A stretch of 64,000 nucleotides of DNA, taken from positions 744,001 to 808,000 of the forward strand of contig NZ_SLVF01000001.1 of assembly GCF_004345365.1 (NCBI RefSeq). Reading direction: 5' to 3'. The notes under the pieces were generated by a model. That model did not search any database. It was not told the DNA's origin and worked only from the letters and a program-made list of their open reading frames with translations. Made by a program: the position numbers and the translations under genes. Source of the DNA: Kribbella sp. VKM Ac-2568 (lineage in GTDB: Bacteria > Actinomycetota > Actinomycetes > Propionibacteriales > Kribbellaceae). Numbering within the stretch: the first letter of the stretch is position 1; the number at the start of each line of letters is the position of its first letter. Below, in pieces: positions 43,545 to 52,371 of this stretch.

Positions 43545-44126
43545 CTATTTGCTGGTACGGCGCCGGTAGTACCGCGCTTGGCGGGCTCGCTGGCCGCAGG
43601 AGGGATCGCAGAATCGCCGTCGCGGGTGGGTCTTCACGAAGAGCATCCGGCAGTCCGGACCGAGGCAGCGCACCACCTCGTCGGGTCCGGCTGCGAGGGT
43701 GATCGCGTCGGTGGCCAGCTCGGCCAGTAGGCGCGTCGTGCCCGTGGTCGACGAGTTCCCGACGGCGACTGGGGTCTCGCCGGCACTCCATTCCAACTGC
43801 AGCGAAGAGTGTGCCTGAGCAGCGCATTCGTTGAGGGCGGCGATCGACTCGTCGCCCGGGTGTTCTCTGTCGGCGAGCGCGGCGAGCACCCGGTGGACGT
43901 GATCCCGGAAGTCCCGCACCCGTCCCGCATCCCGAGTCGGCACGAAGACCGGCCGCGCGGGTTCCCCGCTCGCATCCACCTCGCCCTGGAGTTCGGCGTA
44001 CGAGGTGAACCAGCCGTTGAGGAGTTCGGCCGAGGCCAGGTAGTCCAGGATCACGCCGCGGTCGTCGTACCGCGTGTTCGCGAATTCGACCACGAGCGGC
44101 TCGGTGCCCAGCAGTGGATACTCCAC
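43545..44126 (-). CDS. CGNR zinc-finger (ABATE domain) protein
   Basis: 193 residues. The N-terminal ABATE domain starts VEYPLLGTEPLVVEFANT. The C-terminal CGNR-type finger has CLGPDC and CDPSC, followed by basic RARQARYYRR. Such proteins are predicted stress-related transcription regulators in actinomycetes. The GTG start is chosen because residues upstream of it are non-homologous. Confidence 0.87.
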   Translation of the reverse strand: MEYPLLGTEPLVVEFANTRYDDRGVILDYLASAELLNGWFTSYAELQGEVDASGEPARPVFVPTRDAGRVRDFRDHVHRVLAALADREHPGDESIAALNECAAQAHSSLQLEWSAGETPVAVGNSSTTGTTRLLAELATDAITLAAGPDEVVRCLGPDCRMLFVKTHPRRRFCDPSCGQRARQARYYRRRTSK

Positions 44127-44155
44127 GCACTGACGATAACAAGAACCTCTTGCCG

Positions 44156-45217
44156 TCAGACGCTGAAGCACCAGCCCTGGCGATAGGCGGCCCAGTGCTC
44201 CGGCGTAGCGGTGAAGTCGACGTACAACGCCAGCCCGAAGTTCTCCCGTCCGGCCTTCCCGAGCCCCAGCCGAGCGCCGCGCACGGCAGCCGCCACCGTC
44301 TCCGCATGGCCCCAGTGCGACGGGTTGCTCTCCCAGTACGCCGGCAGTCCCATCAGCAGGTCCACGTTCGGGGGAGTGACCTCGAGTGCCAGCTCGGTCT
44401 GGCGAGCCACGTAACCGCCGTACAGGGACTCGGTCGGCATCGCGGTGTCGTACGACATCACCGCGACCTGCTCAACCCGCCGGGCGACCTCGCCGAAGTA
44501 GTCCTGCGACCACCACTTGCCGTGCCCGGCGATGGCGATCGTGGCCTTGTCCAGCCCCGGCGCCGGGCTGATCTGCGCGGTCGCCACCGACAGCGGAACG
44601 TCCCGGGCGGCCGTCACCGCGCGCACCTGGTCCAACAGCGCCAGGAACCCCTTCGAGCCCGACCACACCGGCTCCACGTCGAAGTGGATCCCGTCGAAGC
44701 CCTGGTCGAGCACCTGAGTGGAGGTGGTGGTCACCCGGTCGCGGACCGCCGGATCCTCGAGATCCATGCCGGGCTTCTTCTCCGGTTGCAGTACGTCGCC
44801 GAGCCACGCCTGGACCCGGATGTTCGGCATCGCCTGGTGCACGGCGTCGGTGAACCAGCGGGCCCTGGGGGAGACCTTTGCCAACGGCAACGTCCCGTCG
44901 TGCTCCATCGGCCCGGTGTGCACGTAGAGATCGCGGACCCCGGTGTCCTTGAGCAACGCGGCCAGCGACGCCACATCCGCCGCGGACTTCCTGCCGTCGA
45001 CCCACGCATGCCCGAGCCAGACCGCGTCCTCGCCGCGCGTCCGGGCGTCCACCGACGGATCACCCGTGTACTCGAGCCGCAGCGACACCGCCAGCACCCC
45101 CAACGGCAACGGAATCACCAACACGAACGCCAGTACTGCGACCAGCAGCACCTTCCGCCGGCGCGACCACCCCCGCCACCTCGCCACGAACCCGCGCGGG
45201 CTGGCGCCGGGCGTCAC
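44156..45217 (-). CDS. membrane-anchored GH18-like glycosidase
   Basis: 353 residues. An N-terminal membrane anchor lies at about 23-45 after a basic cytoplasmic tail; the rest is extracytoplasmic. FDGIHFDVEP (174-183) aligns with the GH18 active-site motif DGxDxDxE, with His178 replacing the first inner Asp and Asp180 and Glu182 kept. VAVMSYDTAMP later in the protein matches the GH18 barrel Tyr region. Likely acts on a glycan at the cell surface; substrate unknown. GTG start overlaps the TetR stop in GTGA, so the two are co-translated. Confidence 0.78.
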   Translation of the reverse strand: MTPGASPRGFVARWRGWSRRRKVLLVAVLAFVLVIPLPLGVLAVSLRLEYTGDPSVDARTRGEDAVWLGHAWVDGRKSAADVASLAALLKDTGVRDLYVHTGPMEHDGTLPLAKVSPRARWFTDAVHQAMPNIRVQAWLGDVLQPEKKPGMDLEDPAVRDRVTTTSTQVLDQGFDGIHFDVEPVWSGSKGFLALLDQVRAVTAARDVPLSVATAQISPAPGLDKATIAIAGHGKWWSQDYFGEVARRVEQVAVMSYDTAMPTESLYGGYVARQTELALEVTPPNVDLLMGLPAYWESNPSHWGHAETVAAAVRGARLGLGKAGRENFGLALYVDFTATPEHWAAYRQGWCFSV

Positions 45218-45777
45218 GGAGTACGGCCCGGGCGCAGGCCGTCGTACAGGAGGGCGAGCATGCGGTCGCGGACGGGTGGCTCGAGGCCGACCGCGGTGGC
45301 GCCGCGGGATGCGCCGATCAGCAGCGCGTACACCTCTGGCAGGGCGGCGTCGGCGCGGACGTCTCCGCACTTCTGTGCGCGTTCGAGCAGTTCCCCGAAG
45401 GCCTCGCGCAGTCCCAGTCCAGCCTGCTTGGCGTCCTGGCCGACGGCTGACTTCGCAGCGCCGAGGGCCTCCGCGATGGCCAGCTTCGACGCGGATTCCG
45501 AGACCACCTGGCTGAAGAAACCGTAGAAGGCCGCGCCTGGATCGTCGTCACCCGCCAACTCGATCGCGCGATCGCGGAGCCGCTCCAGCCGCCGGGTGAG
45601 CACGGCCTCGAGCAGTTCGACCTTGGTGGGGAAGTGCCGGAAGACGGTGGCGATCCCGACGTCAGCGAGCTTGGCGACCTCGTCGGTGGACGCGGTCGGC
45701 GACTGCCCGAAAACTTCCTCGGCCGCGGACAGGATCCGGGCCCGGTTGTCCCTGGCATCGGCTCGCAACGGCCTCAT
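45214..45777 (-). CDS. TetR-family regulator
   Basis: 187 residues with an N-terminal helix-turn-helix (ARILSAAEEVFGQ ... TDEVAKLADVGIATVFRHFPTK). The C-terminal half has the SBP-type ligand domain common in actinobacterial TetRs. The start is set at MRPLRADARDNRARIL. A strong dyad operator lies 64 bases upstream, between this gene and a divergent NTF2-like gene. Confidence 0.9.
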   Translation of the reverse strand: MRPLRADARDNRARILSAAEEVFGQSPTASTDEVAKLADVGIATVFRHFPTKVELLEAVLTRRLERLRDRAIELAGDDDPGAAFYGFFSQVVSESASKLAIAEALGAAKSAVGQDAKQAGLGLREAFGELLERAQKCGDVRADAALPEVYALLIGASRGATAVGLEPPVRDRMLALLYDGLRPGRTP

Positions 45778-45840
45778 CGCACTCCTCGCTCGTGGTCGGC
45801 AACGACAGCCTAGGAGACGCCGGCCAGCGCTCCCGGGTTG

Positions 45841-45886
45841 TAAACGGAGTTGCGACTCCATATATTCGGAGTCACAACTCCGTTTA
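45841..45886. promoter_or_regulatory. TetR operator dyad
   Basis: TAAACGGAGTTGCGACTCC (45841-45859) and GGAGTCACAACTCCGTTTA (45868-45886) are inverted copies matching at 18 of 19 positions, around ATATATTC. Each arm is itself a small palindrome (GGAGT-N4-ACTCC). The AT-rich centre could hold a -10 box. Placed between the TetR gene and the NTF2-like gene, it should control both. Confidence 0.8.
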
Positions 45887-45906
45887 ATCTCGTGGAAGAG
45901 GACCAG

Positions 45907-46344
45907 ATGACTCCGACAGATGTGTTCCTGCGGCTCGTGCACGGCGTCGCCGACCGCGACTTCGAGGCGCTACCCGTGCTGTACGCCGAACAGACCGACG
46001 TCCGCCACCCGATGTCGCCGTACGGGGACCACCCGCTGCTCAGCCGCGACGCCCTGCGCGAGCACTTCGGCGCGACCGGGCCGCGTGTCGGCGAGGTGGT
46101 GAAGTTCCAGCCCGCCAACCTCCGCATCCACGAGACGAGGGATCCGGAGGTGATCGTCGCGGAGTTCGACTACGCCGGCACCGTGATCGCGACGGGCGAG
46201 CCGTTCACCGTGCCCTGTGTCTTCGTACTCCGCGTCCGCGACGGCCTGATCGTCGAGTCGCGCGACTACATCGACCAACTCGCGATGGCGAGGGCCAGGG
46301 GCCAACTCGACGAGCTCCTCGCAGCCCTGAAACCGGCAAGCTGA
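45907..46344 (+). CDS. NTF2-like (SnoaL) protein
   Basis: 145-residue single-domain NTF2-fold protein (TDVFLRLVHGVADRDFEALPVLYAEQTDVRHPM at the start). Members include ketosteroid-isomerase-like enzymes and scavengers; the reaction is not predictable. GAAGAGGA precedes the ATG. It is divergent from the TetR/GH18-like operon and shares its operator. Confidence 0.8.
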   Translation: MTPTDVFLRLVHGVADRDFEALPVLYAEQTDVRHPMSPYGDHPLLSRDALREHFGATGPRVGEVVKFQPANLRIHETRDPEVIVAEFDYAGTVIATGEPFTVPCVFVLRVRDGLIVESRDYIDQLAMARARGQLDELLAALKPAS

Positions 46345-46400
46345 ATCCCTGGGAACCGTGCGCCGGGACCGCGGCGTCGTAGTCGCCAGAAGCGCACAGA

Positions 46401-46440
46401 ACGGCCCCGGTTCGTGGCGAAGATGCCGGACCGGGGCCGT
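46401..46440. terminator. bidirectional terminator
   Basis: ACGGCCCCGGT (46401-46411) pairs perfectly with ACCGGGGCCGT (46430-46440). It lies between the converging NTF2-like and DoxX genes and can serve both. Confidence 0.7.
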
Positions 46441-46449
46441 CCCCAATGC

Positions 46450-46911
46450 TCAAATGCTGAGCCTCTTCAGCGGTGCCGCGGCGAGCGCCTTGGCGGCGAT
46501 CACCAGCCCGGCCGCGGCGAGCACGATGTCCTTGAACACGTACTGCGCCTCAAGCGTGGGCGTCCCCGGGAACAGGTCCCCGAAGAAAAGCACCAGCGGC
46601 GACATGATGCCGACCAGCGAGAAGCCGAGCACCAGCAGTCCGGTGCGCAGCAGCTTCCCGGTGACCAGCGTGATCCCGATGAAGCACTCCATCACCGCGG
46701 TGAGGAGCAGTGCGGACTGCCCGCTGATCACGCCGAGGGTGAGGGTGTCGATGGTCCGGATCACGAGCGCCTCCGCCGGGCTCGCGCCGGGGAAGAACTT
46801 CAGGATCCCGAAGGCGAGGAAGACCAGGCCCAGGCTGATCCGCAGGATGTCGATGCTCCGCCGGCCGAGCCAGCCGGTGATTCTGTTGCCTTTGACAAGT
46901 AACGCGTTCAT
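46450..46911 (-). CDS. DoxX-family membrane protein
   Basis: 153 residues with four predicted membrane helices (for example ILRISLGLVFLAFGILKFF near the N-terminus). DoxX-type proteins are linked to quinone or thiosulfate oxidation and redox stress, but this one's role is unknown. The ATG follows GGGAGAAAG; an upstream in-frame start lacks a ribosome site. Single gene. Confidence 0.8.
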   Translation of the reverse strand: MNALLVKGNRITGWLGRRSIDILRISLGLVFLAFGILKFFPGASPAEALVIRTIDTLTLGVISGQSALLLTAVMECFIGITLVTGKLLRTGLLVLGFSLVGIMSPLVLFFGDLFPGTPTLEAQYVFKDIVLAAAGLVIAAKALAAAPLKRLSI

Positions 46912-47017
46912 GGTCGCTTTCTCCCGTTCGCAGCTGATGACCACTTCAGCGTCGCGGTTTCGGGCCCGTCACCGCGTCCGGCCGGCGACGGCACTGCGAC
47001 TACCCCAGCCGCGGTAT

Positions 47018-47050
47018 TACGCCGTACCGGGGACTCGCCCGTACGGCGTA
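47018..47050. repeat. inverted repeat upstream of DoxX gene
   Basis: TACGCCGTAC (47018-47027) and GTACGGCGTA (47041-47050) are perfect inverted copies with 13 bases between. It lies about 107 bases upstream of the DoxX start and 50 bases past the gltA terminator. It could be an operator or a second terminator stem. Confidence 0.45.
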
Positions 47051-47099
47051 CCGGCCAGGGTTGCCCTGATGCCCACGGGAGCAGACGGTGGGAACGCGA

Positions 47100-47129
47100 A
47101 CGGCCCCCCGACAGGTGTCGAGGGGCCGT
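47100..47129 (-). terminator. gltA terminator
   Basis: CGGCCCCCCGACA pairs with TGTCGAGGGGCCG with one mismatch over a two-base loop. It lies 18 bases beyond the gltA stop on the minus strand. Confidence 0.7.
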
Positions 47130-47147
47130 GAAGGTGGAGCGGACGGG

Positions 47148-48434
47148 TCAGCGGTCGCCCATCGGGACGTACTGCGTGCCGCGCGCGCCGGTGTAGATCT
47201 GCTTCGGCCGGGCGATCTTCTGGTCGCTGTCGCCGAGGCTCTCCAGCCACTGCGCCAGCCAGCCCGACGTCCGCGGGATGGCGAACAGCACGGTGAACAT
47301 CTCCGGCGGGAACTGCAGCGCCTCGTAGATCAGGCCCGAGTAGAAGTCGACGTTCGGGTAGAGCTTGCGGGAGACGAAGTACTCGTCCTCCAGCGCGATC
47401 TTCTCCAGCTCGACGGCGATCTTCAGCAGCGGGTTGATGCCCGTCACCTCGAACACGTCGTCGGCGGCCTTCTTGATGATCTTGGCGCGCGGGTCGTAGT
47501 TCTTGTAGACCCGGTGGCCGAAGCCCATCAGGCGCTCGTCGCCGTTCTTCACGCCCTCGATGAACGACGGCACGTTGTCGACCGTGCCGATCCGGCGCAG
47601 CATCTTCAGCACCGCCTCGTTGGCGCCGCCGTGCAGCGGGCCGTAGAGGGCGGCGATGCCGCCGGTGACCGCGCTGTACGGGTCGACCTGGGTCGAGCCG
47701 ATGGCCCGGACGGCGTTGGTGGAGGCGTTCTGCTCGTGATCGGCGTGCAGGATGAACAGGATCTCCAGGGCGCGCACCAGCCGGTCGTCGGCGGCGTACT
47801 TCGGCTCGCTCATCTTGAAGAGCATCGAGAGGAAGTTCGCCGCGTAGCTGAGCTCGTTGTCCGGGTACACGTACGGCTTGCCCTGGGCGTGCCGGAACGC
47901 GAAGGCGCCGAGCGTCGGCATCTTGGCGATCAGCCGGCGGATCTGCAGCGCCCGCGACTCCTCGTCGAAGATGTTGCGCGACTCGGGGTAGAAGGTGGAC
48001 AGCGCACCGACCGAGGCGAGCAGCATGCCCATCGGGTGCGCGTCGTAGCGGAAGCCCTGCATGAAGGTCTTCAGGTTCTCGTGCACGAACGTGTGATACG
48101 TCACGTCGTGCGTCCAGGCCTCGAACTCGGCCTTGTTCGGCAGCGAACCGTTCACCAGCAGGTACGCGACCTCGAGGTAGTTCGACTGCTCGGCGAGCTG
48201 CTCGATCGGGTATCCGCGGTACTCCAGGATGCCCTTGTCGCCGTCGATGAAGGTCACGGACGACCGGGTCGAGGCCGTGTTGACGAACCCGGGGTCGTAG
48301 GTCGCGAGACCCCCGTCGCCGTCGGTTGCGCTGATCTGCTTGAGGTCTGCGGCACGGATGGTGCCATCGGTGATGGCAAGGTCGTAGTCCTTGCCGGTCC
48401 GGTTGTCCCGGACGGTGAGCGACTGTTCGGTCAC
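47148..48434 (-). CDS. gltA: citrate synthase
   Basis: 428-residue hexameric-type (type II) citrate synthase, first step of the TCA cycle. Active-site pieces: ILHADHEQNAST, GPLHGGANE, GFGHRVYKNYDPRA and YPNVDFYSG. The GTG start is chosen because GAAGAGGG precedes it, and VTEQSLTVRDNRTGKDYDL is the expected N-terminus; an upstream ATG adds nine residues. Monocistronic, with its own promoter and terminator, divergent from rplM. Confidence 0.96.
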   Translation of the reverse strand: MTEQSLTVRDNRTGKDYDLAITDGTIRAADLKQISATDGDGGLATYDPGFVNTASTRSSVTFIDGDKGILEYRGYPIEQLAEQSNYLEVAYLLVNGSLPNKAEFEAWTHDVTYHTFVHENLKTFMQGFRYDAHPMGMLLASVGALSTFYPESRNIFDEESRALQIRRLIAKMPTLGAFAFRHAQGKPYVYPDNELSYAANFLSMLFKMSEPKYAADDRLVRALEILFILHADHEQNASTNAVRAIGSTQVDPYSAVTGGIAALYGPLHGGANEAVLKMLRRIGTVDNVPSFIEGVKNGDERLMGFGHRVYKNYDPRAKIIKKAADDVFEVTGINPLLKIAVELEKIALEDEYFVSRKLYPNVDFYSGLIYEALQFPPEMFTVLFAIPRTSGWLAQWLESLGDSDQKIARPKQIYTGARGTQYVPMGDR

Positions 48435-48523
48435 AATGCCCTCTTCGGAAGCTGGCGCCATCGCCTGGTGAGTGAGGGTTATCGTCGCCGGCGGGACGCG
48501 GATCGGACTGCAATCTTCACCGC

Positions 48524-48553
48524 TAAACTAGTGCGGTCCTCAGCCGCTTCCAA
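48524..48553 (-). promoter_or_regulatory. gltA promoter
   Basis: On the minus strand TTGGAA (complement of 48548-48553) and TAGTTT (complement of 48524-48529) with an 18-base spacer. Transcription would start about 80 bases upstream of the gltA GTG. Confidence 0.55.
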
Positions 48554-48583
48554 GCCGGGGTCCCCTGGTGGCCTGGGCTCACT

Positions 48584-48613
48584 TTGACCCCGGGGTGTCC
48601 GCGCCGGTATTCT
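48584..48613 (+). promoter_or_regulatory. rplM-rpsI promoter
   Basis: TTGACC (48584-48589) and TATTCT (48608-48613) with an 18-base spacer. An 8-base perfect inverted repeat, CCGGGGTC (48556-48563) and GACCCCGG (48586-48593), overlaps the -35 box and could be an operator. The leader is about 100 bases. Confidence 0.65.
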
Positions 48614-48718
48614 GGGCTGCTGTTGTGCGTTCCTGGTCCTCGCCGGTGTGTTGCGGGCCCGCTCGCCGACGTACCAGTTCTGTTTTTGTCAACCTCTGAG
48701 AAACGAAGGTCAACGACC

Positions 48719-49162
48719 GTGCGCACGTACAGCCCGAAACCTGCTGACGTCACCCGTGAGTGGCATGTGATCGACGCCACCGACGTCGTGCTCGGTCGGC
48801 TCGCCGTCCAGATCGCCACCCTGCTGCGCGGCAAGCACAAGCCGACGTTCGCGCCGCACGTGGACGGCGGTGACTTCGTCGTCGTCATCAACGCCTCCAA
48901 GATCGCCCTGTCCGGCAACAAGCGGACCGACAAGCTGGCGTACCGCCACTCGGGTCACCCGGGTGGTCTGACGGCCACGCCGGTCGGCGAGATCCTCGAG
49001 AAGGATCCTCGCAAGGCCGTCGAGAAGGCTGTCTGGGGCATGCTGCCGAAGAACCGTCTCAGCCGGAAGCTGCTCAGCAAGCTGAAGGTGTACGCCGGTC
49101 CGGAGCACCCGCACACGGCTCAGCAGCCGAAGCCGTTCGAGATCACCCAGATCGCTCAGTAG
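48719..49162 (+). CDS. rplM: 50S ribosomal protein L13
   Basis: 147-residue L13, an early 50S assembly protein. The GTG start gives the family N-terminus [20 protein letters not shown]; the open frame upstream is not homologous. GAAGG is upstream. First of rplM-rpsI-glmM, the usual actinobacterial trio. Confidence 0.97.
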   Translation: MRTYSPKPADVTREWHVIDATDVVLGRLAVQIATLLRGKHKPTFAPHVDGGDFVVVINASKIALSGNKRTDKLAYRHSGHPGGLTATPVGEILEKDPRKAVEKAVWGMLPKNRLSRKLLSKLKVYAGPEHPHTAQQPKPFEITQIAQ

Positions 49163-49199
49163 TAGCGATCGACGAGCCAGGTAAACGAGGATTCCCAGC

Positions 49200-49724
49200 G
49201 TGAGCGACATCACCACCGAGACCGACGCCGAGTTCGACCCCGAGGTCCCCATCGACAGCGAGGGCCCGGTCGCCTACACCTCCGAGACGAACCCGAGCCC
49301 GGAGCAGCGTGCCGAGTCCGGCCGCGTCGCGGTGATCAACCCGGCCGGTGCCACCGGTCGCCGCAAGGAGGCCGTCGCTCGCGTCCGCCTCATCCCGGGG
49401 ACGGGCAACATCACCGTCAACGGCAAGCCGATCGACGTCTACTTCCCGAACAAGGTTCACCAGCAGCACGTGAACGAGCCGTTCGTGGTCGCCGGTCTCG
49501 AGGGCTCCTACGACGTCATCGCCCGGATCAACGGCGGTGGCATCACCGGCCAGGCCGGTGCGCTGCAGCTGGGGATCGCCCGCTGCCTGAACGCCGCCGA
49601 CGAGGAGGCGAACCGTCCGGGTCTGAAGAAGGCCGGTCTGCTCAGCCGCGACGCGCGGATCAAGGAGCGCAAGAAGGCCGGTCTCAAGAAGGCCCGTAAG
49701 GCTCCGCAGTACAGCAAGCGCTGA
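49200..49724 (+). CDS. rpsI: 30S ribosomal protein S9
   Basis: 174 residues. The core from about 45 onward ([17 protein letters not shown]) ends in RKAPQYSKR, whose last arginine contacts P-site tRNA. About 45 acidic residues precede the core, a common actinobacterial extension. GTG start. Confidence 0.96.
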   Translation: MSDITTETDAEFDPEVPIDSEGPVAYTSETNPSPEQRAESGRVAVINPAGATGRRKEAVARVRLIPGTGNITVNGKPIDVYFPNKVHQQHVNEPFVVAGLEGSYDVIARINGGGITGQAGALQLGIARCLNAADEEANRPGLKKAGLLSRDARIKERKKAGLKKARKAPQYSKR

Positions 49725-49731
49725 TCACCTG

Positions 49732-51078
49732 ATGTCGCGTTTGTTCGGCACGGACGGCGTCCGTGGCCTGGCGAACGTGGATCTCACCGCGGAGCTGGCT
49801 CTCGACCTCTCGGTCGCGGCCGCTCACGTACTCGGCGAGGCCGGTGCCTTCGAAGGGCACCGGCCACGCGCCGTTGTGGGCCGGGATCCTCGTGCCAGCG
49901 GTGAGTTCCTCGAAGCAGCGGTGTTGGCCGGTCTGGCCAGCGCCGGTGTCGATGTCGTCCGGCTCGGCGTGCTGCCGACCCCGGCCGTCGCCTACCTGAC
50001 CGGTTCGACCGGTTCCGATCTCGGCGTGATGCTGTCCGCGAGCCACAACCCGATGCCCGACAACGGCATCAAGTTCCTGGCCCGCGGCGGGATCAAGCTC
50101 GACGACGTGATCGAGGACGCGATCGAGGCCCGGATGGGCGAGGAGTGGCAGCGCCCGACCGGTGCCAAGGTCGGCCGCGTGCTCGACGACGGGCAGGGAT
50201 TCGAGACGTACGTCTCGCACCTGGTCCGCTCCGCGCCCAACCGCTTCGACGGCGTCAAGGTGGTCATCGACTGCGCCAACGGCGCGGCCTCGCTGACCGC
50301 CCCCGAAGCCCTCCGCCGGCTGGGCGCCGAGGTCATCACGTACTCCGCGGCTCCGGACGGGCTCAACATCAACCTCAACTGCGGTTCGACCCACATGGAG
50401 GGTCTGCGCCGCGAGGTGATCGGCCACGGCGCCGACCTCGGCATCGCCCTCGACGGCGACGCCGACCGCTGCCTGGCCGTGGACGCCGACGGCGAACTCG
50501 TCGACGGCGACCAGATCCTGGCCGTGCTCGCGCTGTCCATGCGCGACTCCGGCCGGCTGTCCAACGACACCGTCGTGGCGACCGTGATGAGCAACCTCGG
50601 CTTCGTCCAGGCGATGGTCCGGGAGCGGATCGCGGTCGAGCAGACCAAGGTCGGCGACCGGTACGTGCTGGAGGCGATGAAGGCCGGCGGCCACAAGCTC
50701 GGCGGCGAACAGTCGGGCCACGTGATCCTGTCCGACCACGCCACCACCGGCGACGGCACCCTGACCGCCGTCATGCTGCTGGCCCGGATCGCCCAGACCG
50801 GCAAGTCCCTGTCCGACCTGGCCGCCGTGATGACCCGCCTCCCGCAGGTCCTCGTCAACGTCCCCAACGTCGACAAGACCCGCGCCGGCACCGACCCCGA
50901 AGTACAGGCCGCCGTAGCAGCCGCCACCGCCCGCCTGGGCGAAACCGGCCGAGTTCTCCTCCGCCCCTCCGGCACGGAGCCCCTCGTCCGAGTCATGGTC
51001 GAAGCCGAGTCCTCAGACACCGCCCACGAGGTAGCCCACGACCTCGCCGGCGTCGTCGAAACCTCTTTGAAGCTCTGA
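49732..51078 (+). CDS. glmM: phosphoglucosamine mutase
   Basis: 448-residue enzyme converting glucosamine-6-phosphate to glucosamine-1-phosphate for UDP-GlcNAc and cell wall synthesis. The phosphoserine is Ser104 in [11 protein letters not shown], the metal loop is DGDADR, and the C-terminal phosphate site is [12 protein letters not shown]. It starts seven bases after the rpsI stop, so it is co-transcribed. Confidence 0.97.
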   Translation: MSRLFGTDGVRGLANVDLTAELALDLSVAAAHVLGEAGAFEGHRPRAVVGRDPRASGEFLEAAVLAGLASAGVDVVRLGVLPTPAVAYLTGSTGSDLGVMLSASHNPMPDNGIKFLARGGIKLDDVIEDAIEARMGEEWQRPTGAKVGRVLDDGQGFETYVSHLVRSAPNRFDGVKVVIDCANGAASLTAPEALRRLGAEVITYSAAPDGLNINLNCGSTHMEGLRREVIGHGADLGIALDGDADRCLAVDADGELVDGDQILAVLALSMRDSGRLSNDTVVATVMSNLGFVQAMVRERIAVEQTKVGDRYVLEAMKAGGHKLGGEQSGHVILSDHATTGDGTLTAVMLLARIAQTGKSLSDLAAVMTRLPQVLVNVPNVDKTRAGTDPEVQAAVAAATARLGETGRVLLRPSGTEPLVRVMVEAESSDTAHEVAHDLAGVVETSLKL

Positions 51079-51089
51079 CCCAGCCGCCT

Positions 51090-51114
51090 CCCGGCGTAGC
51101 GTCCGCTAGCCGGG
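51090..51114. terminator. glmM/LacI shared terminator
   Basis: CCCGGC-g-TAGCG pairs with CGCTA-GCCGGG around a two-base loop with one bulge. It follows glmM and overlaps the end of the converging LacI gene. Confidence 0.65.
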
Positions 51115-52122
51115 GGGTGGGGCGGTCGATCCGCCGATGTGGAGTTTGGCGGGGATCAGGTGGGGCGGGGGGAGTGGCGCGGCACCCTCGAGCTGTCGGA
51201 TGAGCGCGTCGGTGCCGAGCGCGCCGAGCTCGGGGCCCGGCGTCCGCATCATGCTGAGCTCAGGATCCGACATCGCCGCCGTGTCCGGTGCCATCAGCAA
51301 CGCCAGCACCGAGATGTCCGCCGGCACGCTGTGGCCGAGACGGTTCAGGCCGGAGATCACGCCCAGCGCGGAGTACTCGTTCAGGACCAGCACGGCTGTC
51401 GTCTCCGGGTGGTCGCGCACCAGCTGAGCGGCGGCGTCCTGCCCCGCGCGGGTCGCGTCGGCGCATTGCAGCACGATGGTCTCGAAGCCGTACTCCGCCG
51501 CGACCCGGCGATAGGCGGCCTCGGAGCGTACGTACGGCCCGTAGTTGTGGAATCGGGGGTCGGTCAGATCGCCTGAAACCAGGATCAGGCGGCGATGTCC
51601 CAAGCCATGCAGGTAGCCGACCGCGTTGTCGACGGTGGTCTCGAAGTCGATGTCGACGTGGGCCAGGCTCTCCAGTGTGGTGGTCCGGCCGATCAGCGCG
51701 AACGGCGTCCCGGTGCCCTGCAGGACCGCCACCCGCGGGTCGTCCAGCTGGACCTCCATCAGCACGACCCCGTCGACCAGTCCCTGCCCCACCAGTTCGG
51801 TCAGTTCGGTCCCGTCGTTCCCGACCGGCCAGAGCACCAGGTGGTAGTCCTGGTTGCGGGCCGCCTCGGCCGCGCTGGTCAGGAACTCCGCCGCGGAGAA
51901 GCCGAATCGGTGGTCGAGGGCCGGGTAGGCCATCGCGATGATGTGGGTACGGCGACTGGCCAGCGCGCGGGCCACCATGTTGCGGCGGAAGCCGAGCTCG
52001 GCCATCGCCAGCTCGATCCGTTCCCGGGTCGCCGGCGTCACCGGCTTGGTGTCGTTGAGCACGAAGGAGACAGTGGCGATCGACACGCCCGCCCGCTTCG
52101 CCACGTCCCGCATGGTCACCAT
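51106..52122 (-). CDS. LacI-family sugar-responsive repressor
   Basis: 338 residues. The N-terminal helix-turn-helix is TMRDVAKRAGVSIATVSFVLN, followed by the hinge helix (MVARALASRRTHIIAM) and a periplasmic-binding-like sensor domain. The start MVTMRDVAK follows AAGGCAGG; an upstream in-frame ATG (52149) is possible. It is divergent from a sugar ABC operon whose promoter region carries two LacI-type dyads. Confidence 0.93.
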   Translation of the reverse strand: MVTMRDVAKRAGVSIATVSFVLNDTKPVTPATRERIELAMAELGFRRNMVARALASRRTHIIAMAYPALDHRFGFSAAEFLTSAAEAARNQDYHLVLWPVGNDGTELTELVGQGLVDGVVLMEVQLDDPRVAVLQGTGTPFALIGRTTTLESLAHVDIDFETTVDNAVGYLHGLGHRRLILVSGDLTDPRFHNYGPYVRSEAAYRRVAAEYGFETIVLQCADATRAGQDAAAQLVRDHPETTAVLVLNEYSALGVISGLNRLGHSVPADISVLALLMAPDTAAMSDPELSMMRTPGPELGALGTDALIRQLEGAAPLPPPHLIPAKLHIGGSTAPPPG

Positions 52123-52206
52123 CGGCCTGCCTTCACCCCGCTTTCGCATCCGCCTCACCCTGCCATGCCCGGGCCTGGAGGATCGATATCGGCCGGTTCC
52201 GAACTC

Positions 52207-52236
52207 TTGACAGCGGTGTGACGTAAGGCACATAGT
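52207..52236 (+). promoter_or_regulatory. sugar ABC operon promoter
   Basis: TTGACA (52207-52212) and CATAGT (52231-52236) with an 18-base spacer, giving a perfect -35 box. The start site near 52243 lies just before the first operator. Confidence 0.7.
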
Positions 52237-52253
52237 CCCTGACTACGCGGCAA

Positions 52254-52324
52254 GTTAACCGCTTTGCCAGCCATTCCACAACTGAACGACGGCGATCTTC
52301 ACACTGGCGGTTAAGCGCTTGACC
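52254..52324. promoter_or_regulatory. two LacI-type operators
   Basis: GTTAACCGCTTTGCC (52254-52268) and GGTTAAGCGCTTGACC (52309-52324). The second is a near-perfect palindrome around the central CG typical of LacI-family sites, and the first is a related version on the opposite strand. Both lie downstream of the promoter, about 55 bases apart, positioned to block transcription. Confidence 0.75.
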
Positions 52325-52371
52325 AGCGCCGCACAGTGGCTCTCGCCGACTCACCCAAGGAGTGCAATGTC

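Noticed and set aside
42940..44307. a 455-codon reading of the acetyltransferase frame
   Set aside because: Only the last 181 codons are protein-like and have a strong ribosome site; the earlier part lies opposite or out of frame with the CGNR gene.
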